Source of the DNA: Bacillota bacterium
GTDB taxonomy: Bacteria > Bacillota > Clostridia > Christensenellales > SZUA-584
NCBI GenBank assembly: GCA_023428025.1
Contig: JAEYZN010000008.1
Span: forward strand, 1-21,624
Reading direction: 5' to 3'
DNA length: 21,624 nucleotides
The notes under the pieces were generated by a model, which made no database searches, was not told where the DNA came from, and was given only the letters and a program-made list of their open reading frames with translations. The translations under genes were made by a program, and so were the position numbers. Positions 12,238-18,384 of this stretch are shown here, piece after piece; positions within the stretch are counted from its first letter, which is position 1, and every line of letters starts with the position of its first letter.

Positions 12238-14262
12238 ATGAGGATGATGAAGCTGCTGCTGTGCGCGGCGGCGGTTTTGCTGCTGGCCGCATGCGGGGCA
12301 AAGGAGCCCGCGCCGGGCTACGACATATCGGCCTACATTCAGGCGTTTGAAGAGATGGATTTCGACGCGATGTGGGAACAGGTGTCTCCCGACGCCAAAA
12401 TAAAAAAAGAAGATTTTTTGAAAAAGTATAACGCCATATTTCCCGGCATGGGCATAACGGAGGTATCCGTGAGCGACCTTGTCGGGCCGGATGAAAACGG
12501 CGGATACACCTATACCGCCACATACAAGACCAAGGATTACGGCGATTTCACCAACGCGTTCAAGCTGACCGCGCGGTCCGGCGGCGACGGGACCGGCAAG
12601 GTGATGTGGGATTATTCGCTGATATTTCCCGAGATGGGCGACGGAAGCAGCGTGCGCGTGCAGACGCTGACGGCGAGCCGCGGCGAGATATTCGCGGCGG
12701 ACGGCACCCTGCTGGCCGCCAACAGCTTTGCCGACACCATTTACATGGACATCGCCAAGGTGCAGGACATCGCCAGCGTGGCGGCGGCGGCGGGGCCGGT
12801 GACCGGCCTGACGGATTCGGAGATCACCGAGAAGTTCAACGCGGCGCAGAAGGACGGCACGCCGGTCGTGGCTTTGGGCGCGTATCTGGCGGGCGCGCTG
12901 ACCGAGGAGCAAAGGCAGAGCATACTCGCGGTGGAAGGGCTGGGCATTGACAACAAGATGTATACGCCGATCCGCGATTATCCGCTGAAGGACAGTGTTT
13001 CGCATGTGGTGGGATACATGGGGTTTCCCGAAAACGCGGAGGAAGGCTCGGGAAAGGTGGGCGTTTCCGGCCTAGAGGCGGCGTTCGAGACGCAGATGAA
13101 GGGCAAAAACGGCAAGATCGTCTACATCGAGGACAGATGGGGGCGCAACGTGCGCACGCTGTATGAGGTGAAGAAGGAGGAAGGGCAGGACCTGCGGCTG
13201 ACGATTAAGCCGGACATGCAGCAAAAGGCGTTCGCGGCGCTCAGCACGCATCTGGACTACACCAAAGGGCAGTCGGGCGTCGCCATCGTGCTGGACGCGG
13301 CGACGGGGTATGTGGAGGCGATGGCGTCCTACCCGTCGTTCGACAACAACCAGTTTACATTCGGGCTGTCCAAGGAGGCGTGGGATTTCTTTCAGGCGCC
13401 GGAGAGCAACCAGCCGCTCTTTTTCCGCGCGACACAGGGACAGTATCCGCCGGGCAGCGTGATCAAGCCGTTTACCGCGACGGCGGCGCTGGAGGCGGGC
13501 GCGATCACGCCGGACACCGAGTTTGACGGCGTGATTGAGGCCAACAAGTGGCTGCCGACCGAAGAAGGCTGGGATGGCGCGACCATCACGCGCATCGAGG
13601 ATTCGGGCACGCCCTTAAAGCTGTACAACGGCCTGATCGAATCGGATAATATCTATTTCGCGTTTATCGCGCTGAGGCTGGGTGCGGAATCGTTCACCGA
13701 ATATATGGAGCGGATTGGCATGGAGTCGGCGGTGCCGTTTGACATGCCGGTGAAGGACGCCAGCATTTTGAACCAGGACGGCAAAATGACGCGCAGTATG
13801 CTGGCTGACTCGGGCTATGGCCAAGGGCAGCTGCTGGTGACGCCGCTGCAGATAGCCTCGATGTATACCGCGTTTGCCAACGGCACGGGTGAAATGATGA
13901 AGCCGATACTGGTGCAGAAGCTCTGCCAGACAGACGGGCTGGATTATAACACGGTGAGCGAGATGCAGCCGACCGTGTGGATAAGCAGTGCGGTGAAGAG
14001 CGGCACGATGGATATTCTGACGCCGATACTGCACGATGTGGTGGAGGAAGGCACCGGCCGGGGGGCGCGCGTCAGCGGCGTGAGCATCGCGGGCAAGACG
14101 GGCACCGCGGAGATCGGCAATGACAAGGCACGCGAAATATCATGGTTTTCGGGATATTGGATGGACGGAAGCTATGACCGCCTCGTGGTGGTGATGGTGG
14201 ACGTGGCGGCGGAGGAAGGCCCGGTGAAGTTTCAGATCGCCAAGGCGCTGCTTACGCCGTAA
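12238..14262 (+). CDS. Lipoprotein class B penicillin-binding protein with MecA-type N-terminal domain
   Basis: A D,D-transpeptidase that cross-links peptidoglycan outside the membrane. In 674 residues a lipoprotein signal ends at LAAC with Cys19 as the lipid-modified residue. An NTF2-like MecA_N domain (about 28-130) is followed by the PBP dimerisation domain (about 140-310, starting SRGEIFAADG). The transpeptidase domain carries the three motifs: SVIK (Ser407-Lys410), SDN (469-471) and KTG (620-622). This layout matches PBP2a of staphylococci and PBP3 (PbpC) of Bacillus, which is also a lipoprotein. Members of this group often bind beta-lactams poorly, but that cannot be judged here. The start is ATG at 12238 with a G-run about nine bases upstream. 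It appears monocistronic. The family is secure; resistance is not shown. Confidence 0.95.
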   Translation: MRMMKLLLCAAAVLLLAACGAKEPAPGYDISAYIQAFEEMDFDAMWEQVSPDAKIKKEDFLKKYNAIFPGMGITEVSVSDLVGPDENGGYTYTATYKTKDYGDFTNAFKLTARSGGDGTGKVMWDYSLIFPEMGDGSSVRVQTLTASRGEIFAADGTLLAANSFADTIYMDIAKVQDIASVAAAAGPVTGLTDSEITEKFNAAQKDGTPVVALGAYLAGALTEEQRQSILAVEGLGIDNKMYTPIRDYPLKDSVSHVVGYMGFPENAEEGSGKVGVSGLEAAFETQMKGKNGKIVYIEDRWGRNVRTLYEVKKEEGQDLRLTIKPDMQQKAFAALSTHLDYTKGQSGVAIVLDAATGYVEAMASYPSFDNNQFTFGLSKEAWDFFQAPESNQPLFFRATQGQYPPGSVIKPFTATAALEAGAITPDTEFDGVIEANKWLPTEEGWDGATITRIEDSGTPLKLYNGLIESDNIYFAFIALRLGAESFTEYMERIGMESAVPFDMPVKDASILNQDGKMTRSMLADSGYGQGQLLVTPLQIASMYTAFANGTGEMMKPILVQKLCQTDGLDYNTVSEMQPTVWISSAVKSGTMDILTPILHDVVEEGTGRGARVSGVSIAGKTGTAEIGNDKAREISWFSGYWMDGSYDRLVVVMVDVAAEEGPVKFQIAKALLTP

Positions 14263-14342
14263 AACGGGCGGCTGCCATCCGCGAATTTTTATGTTATAGT
14301 GGATGGGACGAAAAATTTGCATGTGAACGGGGAGGAATCCAA

Positions 14343-14804
14343 TTGATCACCAGCACATTCATATCCGGCAGCGAGGACTTGAGCGAGCCGTTTGCGATAC
14401 GCCGGGAGGTTTTCATCGAGGAGCAGGGCGTGCCCGAAGAGGAGGAATACGACGGCTTTGAAGCCGGGGCGCTGCACCTGATGGTATATGTGGACGAAGC
14501 GCCCGCCGCGACGGGGCGCATCTGGCACAGCGGGGAGGGCTTCAGGATCGGCAGGCTGGCCGTGAAGAAGGAATTTCGCGGACAGAAGATAGGCGACCTT
14601 GCGCTGCGGCTGCTGATTTACAAAGCGTTTTCATCCGGCGCGGAGGTGCTGAGCATCAGCGCGCAGACATATATCATGCCGTTTTACCGCAAGTTCGGTT
14701 TTAAGGAATACGGGGAAGAATACATGGAGGCGGGCATTGCGCACTGGGCCATGAAGGTGAACAAGGACGAGGTGGTGTACCCGTCCACATGCGGCAGGCA
14801 ATAG
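14343..14804 (+). CDS. GNAT-family N-acetyltransferase
   Basis: Predicted to transfer an acetyl group from acetyl-CoA to an unknown small molecule or protein. In 153 residues the N-terminal strand-helix has FAIRREVFIEEQGVPEEEEYDG, typical of the ElaA/YjcF-like branch. The acetyl-CoA pyrophosphate-binding motif is RLAVKKEFRGQKIGDLAL (about 77-94). The C-terminal MPFYRKFGFKEYGEEY matches the GNAT motif B region. The start is TTG at 14343 with GGGGAGG seven bases upstream; no better start is in frame. A TATAGT box lies at 14295-14300 without a clear -35. It is the first gene of a three-gene operon, with the thioesterase gene 13 bases downstream. The substrate is unknown. Confidence 0.9.
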   Translation: MITSTFISGSEDLSEPFAIRREVFIEEQGVPEEEEYDGFEAGALHLMVYVDEAPAATGRIWHSGEGFRIGRLAVKKEFRGQKIGDLALRLLIYKAFSSGAEVLSISAQTYIMPFYRKFGFKEYGEEYMEAGIAHWAMKVNKDEVVYPSTCGRQ

Positions 14805-14817
14805 GAGAGGAGCATCG

Positions 14818-15216
14818 ATGGAACTGAAGCTGGAGGCGGGCCTGAAGGCCCGTGTGGACAAGACGGTGGAATACAAGGACACGGCCAAGGCGGTGGCGAG
14901 CGGGCTGGCGGAGGTTTTCGCCACGCCGTCGATGATCGCGCTGATGGAGAACGCGGCGTATCTCGCGGTGCAGCCGCGTCTGCCGGAAGGGGCGTCCACC
15001 GTGGGCATACGCATCGACGCGAAGCATCTGGCCGCGACGCCCATCGGCCTTAAGGTGTGGGCGGAGGCGGAACTGGTGGATGTGGACGGCCGGAGGCTGA
15101 CGTTTGACATCACGGCGTACGACGAGGCGGAGAAGATCGGCGAGGCGCGGCACGAGCGCTTTGTGATCGACGAGAAGAAATTTTTGAGCCGGGCGGAAGC
15201 GAAGGGCAAAAAATGA
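14818..15216 (+). CDS. Hot-dog fold thioesterase, FlK-like
   Basis: Probably hydrolyses a short acyl-CoA. The 132 residues are the size of a single hot-dog domain. Thr36, Glu44 and His70 stand at exactly the spacing of the FlK (fluoroacetyl-CoA thioesterase) triad Thr42/Glu50/His76, each shifted by six. The surrounding strings FATPSMIALMENAA and DAKHLAATPIG match the group. Many bacteria that never meet fluoroacetate carry such genes, so the natural substrate is more likely an ordinary short or damaged acyl-CoA. The start is ATG at 14818 with GGAGAGGAG just upstream. It overlaps the PHP gene by four bases (ATGA), so the two are translationally coupled. The family is likely; the substrate is unknown. 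Confidence 0.88.
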   Translation: MELKLEAGLKARVDKTVEYKDTAKAVASGLAEVFATPSMIALMENAAYLAVQPRLPEGASTVGIRIDAKHLAATPIGLKVWAEAELVDVDGRRLTFDITAYDEAEKIGEARHERFVIDEKKFLSRAEAKGKK

Positions 15217-16082
15217 GGCTGGACCTGCATGTGCACACCACGTTCTCGGACGGCGACTACACGCCGCAGCAGATAGCCGTCATGGCGGCGGAAGCGGGCC
15301 TGGACGGCGTGGCCATCACCGACCACGACGAATGCCGGGGCTTTGGCGCACTGGAGCCGAGGCCCGGTGGGGTGATTTCTGGGGTCCCCGCTGGCGTGTG
15401 CGCCAGTGGGGTGGTAATGATTCCCGGCATCGAGATCGCGGCGCACGAGGCGGACAGCGAGGTGCACGTGCTGGGGCTCGGTATCGACTGGCGGCACAAA
15501 ACGATGACGGAATATTCCGAGCGCGCCAACGGACGGCGGCGGCGGCGGGCGCTGGGCGTGGTGGAGAAGCTGCGCGCCGCGGGCTATGATTTTGGCATCG
15601 GGGACGTGGAGCGGGAGACGCAGGGCGGCGCCATCGGGCGCCCGCATATCGCGCTGGCGCTGGTGAAAAAGGGATACGCGGATTCGGTGGACGACGCCTT
15701 TGCGCGGTTTATATCGCGGCAGGCGCCTTTTTATGTGCCGCTGGACAAGACTGGTGCGGCGGCGGCGGCCGGGATGATACGGGAGGCGGGCGGCAGGCCG
15801 GTGCTGGCGCATCCAGGGCTGCTGAAGCCGGGCGTGTTTGACGCGCTGGCGCCCACGCTGGCCGGTGCGGGCTTCTGGGGCATCGAGGCCTATCACCCGT
15901 CCCACACGGACGGACAGTGCCGCCTGTTCGAAAGCGAGGCGCGGCGGCTGGGGCTTTATGTGACGGCGGGCAGCGACTTTCACGGCACGCTGGGGCAGGG
16001 AGCCGGGCTGGGCGGCGAGAAGCGCGGCGGCGCTTATTTACAGAGGAGCTTTGAGGAACTGGTGAAGGGTTTGGTCCGGTGA
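15213..16082 (+). CDS. PHP-domain phosphoesterase
   Basis: A metal-dependent hydrolase of the TrpH/YciV/Trp-leader type, whose characterised members act on nucleoside 3',5'-bisphosphates or short RNA. In 289 residues the first metal motif is DLHVHTTFSDGD (4-15), the second is AITDHDE (34-40), the third Glu and His lie in PGIEIAAHEADSEVH, and later motifs are RPVLAHPG and AGSDFHGT. Residues about 53-66 are an insertion: a 39-bp segment flanked by GTGGGGTG repeats (15367-15374 and 15406-15413) holds an 11-bp hairpin. Without it the chain would read RPGGVVMIPGIEI, the normal length. The reading frame is kept, so the enzyme may still be active. It is the last gene of the GNAT-thioesterase-PHP operon; no clear terminator follows. 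Confidence 0.88.
   Translation: MRLDLHVHTTFSDGDYTPQQIAVMAAEAGLDGVAITDHDECRGFGALEPRPGGVISGVPAGVCASGVVMIPGIEIAAHEADSEVHVLGLGIDWRHKTMTEYSERANGRRRRRALGVVEKLRAAGYDFGIGDVERETQGGAIGRPHIALALVKKGYADSVDDAFARFISRQAPFYVPLDKTGAAAAAGMIREAGGRPVLAHPGLLKPGVFDALAPTLAGAGFWGIEAYHPSHTDGQCRLFESEARRLGLYVTAGSDFHGTLGQGAGLGGEKRGGAYLQRSFEELVKGLVR
15367..15413 (+). repeat. In-frame palindromic insertion within the PHP gene
   Basis: Two copies of GTGGGGTG begin 39 bases apart. The segment between them contains CCCCGCTGGCG (15386-15396), a TGTG loop and CGCCAGTGGGG (15401-15411), an 11-bp stem with one wobble. The unit adds 13 codons (encoding Val-Ile-Ser-Gly-Val-Pro-Ala-Gly-Val-Cys-Ala-Ser-Gly). It looks like a small palindromic element with a target duplication. 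Confidence 0.6.
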
Positions 16083-16238
16083 AAAGCCCTGACGGCGCGG
16101 GAACGGTGAAAGCACATATGCAATAATAACGCCGGCTGTGGCGGTATATAAAGGCTGCTGATAAACAAAGCCTGCCAACAGCTCAGAAAATTGGAAAAAA
16201 GTCCGTGTCCATAACGCGAATTTTCGTGGAAGCCGATA

Positions 16239-16285
16239 TTGATTGTACGGATTATAAGTGCTACAATATGCCCTGTAGCAGGGCA
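16239..16285 (+). promoter_or_regulatory. Promoter of prs with overlapping inverted repeats
   Basis: TTGATT (16239-16244), a 17-base spacer and TACAAT (16262-16267). TGCCCTG-TAG-CAGGGCA (16269-16285) is a perfect 7-bp inverted repeat on the predicted transcription start, and GCTACA (16260-16265) with TGTAGC (16274-16279) forms a second one over the -10 box. The rest of the 230-base gap after the PHP gene shows nothing else recognisable. Confidence 0.65.
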
Positions 16286-16312
16286 AAACACGTTGAAGTG
16301 GGGTAAAGCAGA

Positions 16313-17296
16313 TTGAATTCCTTTGACAGCGATATAAAGATATTCGCGGGCTCTTCCGGTATTCCCTTCGCCAAGAAGATGTGTAAGTATCTTGGCAACG
16401 ACCTTGGCGATTCAGAAGTCATCACTTTCTCAGACGGCAACATCTTCCTCAGAATCAAAGAGACGGTACGTAACAAAGACGTATACGTCGTCCAGCCGAT
16501 TGGCATGAACCCGAACAATGAATTTGTTGAAATATTATTCTGGATGGACGCGCTCAAGCGCGCCAGCGCCAACTCCGTGACCGCGCTGATCCCGTATTTT
16601 TCATACGCGAAGGGCGACAAGAAGGACGAGCCCCGCGTGTCCATCAGGGCGCGCGTGTGCGCGGAGAGCATCGAGCTGGCCGGGGCGGACCGCATCGTGG
16701 TGATGGACCTGCACAGCGCGCAGGTGCAGGGCTTCTTCAAAAAGCCGGTGGACCACCTGCTGTCGCTGCCGATCATGTGCGAATATGTGAAGGGCCTTGA
16801 TATCATGGACAACATCTGCGTGGTGTCTCCTGACGCGGGATATGCCAAGACCGCGCGGAAGTACGCCGACTACCTGCACTGCCCGGTGGCGATCGGCGAC
16901 AAGACGCGCTACGGCCACGACGAAGCGGCGCATGTGTTGTCCGTCATCGGCGACGTGGAGGGCAAGAACTGCATGATCGTGGACGACTTCACGGTTTCGG
17001 GCGGCACGCTGGTGGACATGGCCTGTGCGCTGAAGCAAAAAGGCGCGAAGCGCATCATCGCCTGCCTGTCTCACGTGATCGTACGGGAGAAGGGCCTCAA
17101 GGCCGTTGAGGACAGCCCGATCGAGATGCTGATCGGCACGGATAGCGTGCAGAACCCGTTTTTGTCCAAATGCAGCAAGTTCGTGTCCGTTTCGGTGGCG
17201 CCCTTGTTCGCGGAGGCCGTGCTGCGTATCCACGAAAAGGAATCCGTGAGCCCGCTGTTCTCCAAGGTGCCCAAGAAGGTTGTCGAAGAGATATAG
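16313..17296 (+). CDS. prs: Ribose-phosphate pyrophosphokinase, divergent subgroup
   Basis: Makes PRPP from ribose 5-phosphate and ATP for nucleotide, His and Trp synthesis. The 327 residues match the family. The start IKIFAGSSGIPFAKKMCKYL resembles Prs. The segment PYFSYAKGDKKDEPRVSIRA stands where classical enzymes have PYYGYARQDRK, and DLHSAQVQGFF is conserved. The flexible catalytic loop reads GDKTRYGHDEA, and the PRPP-binding loop is VDDFTVSGGTL instead of VDDxxDTxGT. These differences place it in a divergent branch also seen, from memory, in Bacteroidetes and some Clostridia. The start is TTG at 16313; an in-frame TAA at 16304-16306 excludes earlier starts, and a weak GGGGT precedes it. 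The gene is preceded by its own promoter. No standard terminator follows immediately; the first lies at 17449-17499. Confidence 0.88.
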   Translation: MNSFDSDIKIFAGSSGIPFAKKMCKYLGNDLGDSEVITFSDGNIFLRIKETVRNKDVYVVQPIGMNPNNEFVEILFWMDALKRASANSVTALIPYFSYAKGDKKDEPRVSIRARVCAESIELAGADRIVVMDLHSAQVQGFFKKPVDHLLSLPIMCEYVKGLDIMDNICVVSPDAGYAKTARKYADYLHCPVAIGDKTRYGHDEAAHVLSVIGDVEGKNCMIVDDFTVSGGTLVDMACALKQKGAKRIIACLSHVIVREKGLKAVEDSPIEMLIGTDSVQNPFLSKCSKFVSVSVAPLFAEAVLRIHEKESVSPLFSKVPKKVVEEI

Positions 17297-17321
17297 ATTT
17301 GCAAGGAAGACGCAGGATAAA

Positions 17322-17410
17322 TGCAGAAATTTCTGCAAAATCGCCCGATATGCCAGTGAATCAGCTGAAAATTGAAGCGGTTTTGATGTGGAGTTGCAGA
17401 AATATCTTGC
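17322..17410. promoter_or_regulatory. Palindrome and related half-copy upstream of the ANTAR gene
   Basis: TGCAGAAATTTCTGCA (17322-17337) is a perfect 16-bp palindrome. TGCAGAAATATCTTGC (17395-17410) repeats its left half exactly and its right half imperfectly, ending in the -35 box of the promoter at 17407-17434. The centres are 73 bp apart, close to seven helical turns. This looks like a pair of repressor sites. No adjacent repressor gene is present. Confidence 0.45.
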
Positions 17411-17434
17411 GTTTTAATTATACATTGGTATAAT
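17407..17434 (+). promoter_or_regulatory. Extended -10 promoter inside an inverted repeat
   Basis: TTGCGT (17407-17412), a 16-base spacer and TGG-TATAAT (-10 at 17429-17434). The -10 box is the right arm of the perfect 7-bp inverted repeat ATTATAC-ATTG-GTATAAT (17417-17434). Transcription would begin near 17441 and run straight into the hairpin at 17440-17457. Confidence 0.6.
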
Positions 17435-17439
17435 GATAG

Positions 17440-17457
17440 CAAAACAACGGCGTTTTG
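17440..17457 (+). promoter_or_regulatory. Candidate ANTAR-binding RNA hairpin
   Basis: CAAAAC (17440-17445) and GTTTTG (17452-17457) form a perfect 6-bp stem closing a six-base loop AACGGC. A at loop position 1 and G at position 4 are the conserved bases of the ANTAR target motif. Bases 17449-17457 are also needed by the 5' arm of the following terminator, so the two structures exclude each other. The known motif has two such hairpins; I could not find a convincing second one. Confidence 0.45.
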
Positions 17458-17499
17458 ACTTAAGGGTTTAAAAGCTCTCTTAAGTGAAAGCGCCTTTTT
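17449..17499 (+). terminator. Strong terminator upstream of the ANTAR gene (possible attenuator)
   Basis: Bases 17449-17463 pair with 17480-17494 (15 positions with one G-U wobble and one G-G mismatch), and three further pairs extend into the loop. Five T follow. It can act as the terminator for prs, or for a short RNA starting near 17441, or as an attenuator before the ANTAR gene. If the overlapping hairpin at 17440-17457 forms, only the upper stem remains and is nine bases from the T-run. Confidence 0.75.
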
Positions 17500-17512
17500 C
17501 GATTGCCGAATA

Positions 17513-17541
17513 TTGTTTAATAACAGGCGGTAGTCTATAAT
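17513..17541 (+). promoter_or_regulatory. Promoter of the ANTAR gene
   Basis: TTGTTT (17513-17518), a 17-base spacer and TATAAT (17536-17541), downstream of the terminator. A second TATAAT at 17568-17573 lacks a good -35 box. A TCCGG/CCGGA hairpin (17556-17579) lies between them and the GTG start. Confidence 0.65.
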
Positions 17542-17605
17542 GGTATGGTAGTGTGTCCGGAGCAGGTTATAATGCCGGAAAACGGCTTTAAAAACGGAGC
17601 GCAAA

Positions 17606-18196
17606 GTGGATAAAGCGAAGATCACCATCGCCCTGCAGAACGAGCAGGCTGCGGAAAAAATCAAATATGCGTGCCAGCGCAGCGGTTTTCTGGTCGGCGA
17701 CATTTGCACCTCCGGCAATGAAGCGATCCGGCGCGTCCGGTCGGAAGCGTCCGACATCCTGTTGATCAATTTCGAGATGCCGGACATGACCGGGTTGGAA
17801 GTGGCCACCATCATCGGCGACGAGAACCTGTGCAGCGTGGTGCTGTTCGTATCGCCGACGCAGCGGGATTTCTGCGAGGATATGGTGGCGGACTACGACA
17901 TCACGCTGTTTGTGAAGCCCATCAACGGCATGGCGCTACTCAGCACGCTGGAGGTGGTGCTGCAGAACCGCCGCCGCATCATCAAGCTGGAGAACGAGCT
18001 TTCCAAGTTAAAGCGCGGCATGGAAGACCGCAAGGTGATCGAGAAGGCCAAGGGCATCCTGATGAAGCGCAAGAGCATCTCGGAAGGCGAGGCGTACCGG
18101 CGCATCCAGAAGATGAGCATGGACTCGCGCGTGGCGATGCGCGATATCGCGCATAAGATCATCGAGCTGGCGGAGAAGAAGACGGAAGGGACTTAG
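17606..18196 (+). CDS. ANTAR-domain transcription antiterminator with an atypical receiver domain
   Basis: An RNA-binding regulator of the AmiR/NasT type that promotes read-through of terminators. In 196 residues a receiver-like domain (about 4-120) is followed by a coiled-coil helix (about 121-140) and an ANTAR three-helix domain (141-190, DRKVIEKAKGILMKRKSISE onward). The receiver keeps Lys104 (FVKP) and Ser83, but the phospho-acceptor position in ILLINFEMPDMTGLE is Asn55. The acidic pair after the first strand is replaced by QNE (11-13). Phosphorylation is therefore unlikely; control may be by ligand or a partner protein, as in AmiR. The start is GTG at 17606 with GGAG six bases upstream. 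The leader contains a candidate ANTAR hairpin overlapping a terminator, suggesting self-regulation. Distant targets cannot be seen. Confidence 0.93.
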   Translation: MDKAKITIALQNEQAAEKIKYACQRSGFLVGDICTSGNEAIRRVRSEASDILLINFEMPDMTGLEVATIIGDENLCSVVLFVSPTQRDFCEDMVADYDITLFVKPINGMALLSTLEVVLQNRRRIIKLENELSKLKRGMEDRKVIEKAKGILMKRKSISEGEAYRRIQKMSMDSRVAMRDIAHKIIELAEKKTEGT

Positions 18197-18229
18197 AGCG
18201 TTAAAATTTCGGTTGAATGGGAAGCAAGC

Positions 18230-18248
18230 GGGCGGCCGAAGGTCGCCC
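18230..18248. repeat. Palindromic repeat before mnmE
   Basis: GGGCGGCC-GAA-GGTCGCCC is an 8-bp stem with one wobble and no T-run, so it is not a terminator. The GGGCGxCC/GGxCGCCC form resembles short dispersed repeats in gut Firmicutes. A further CGTGTG/CGCACG hairpin lies nearby at about 18266-18283. Confidence 0.4.
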
Positions 18249-18384
18249 TACGGCATAGATCGGTCGTGTGGGAATTCGCACGGCTATTTATTTTACTTAG
18301 GATGGCGCATGACGCCGCTACGGACAACCGGGGTGGAGAAAAGGGATAAACTGTGGTATGATAATGCGCGACAAAGGAGACGTC

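Noticed and set aside
14818..15216. Fluoroacetate resistance from the FlK-like triad
   Set aside because: The triad is shared by many ordinary hot-dog thioesterases; no fluorinase or related genes are present.
14631..15983. Minus-strand open frame of 450 codons opposite the thioesterase and PHP genes
   Set aside because: Antisense to genes with clear catalytic motifs; Arg/His-rich composition and no family resemblance.
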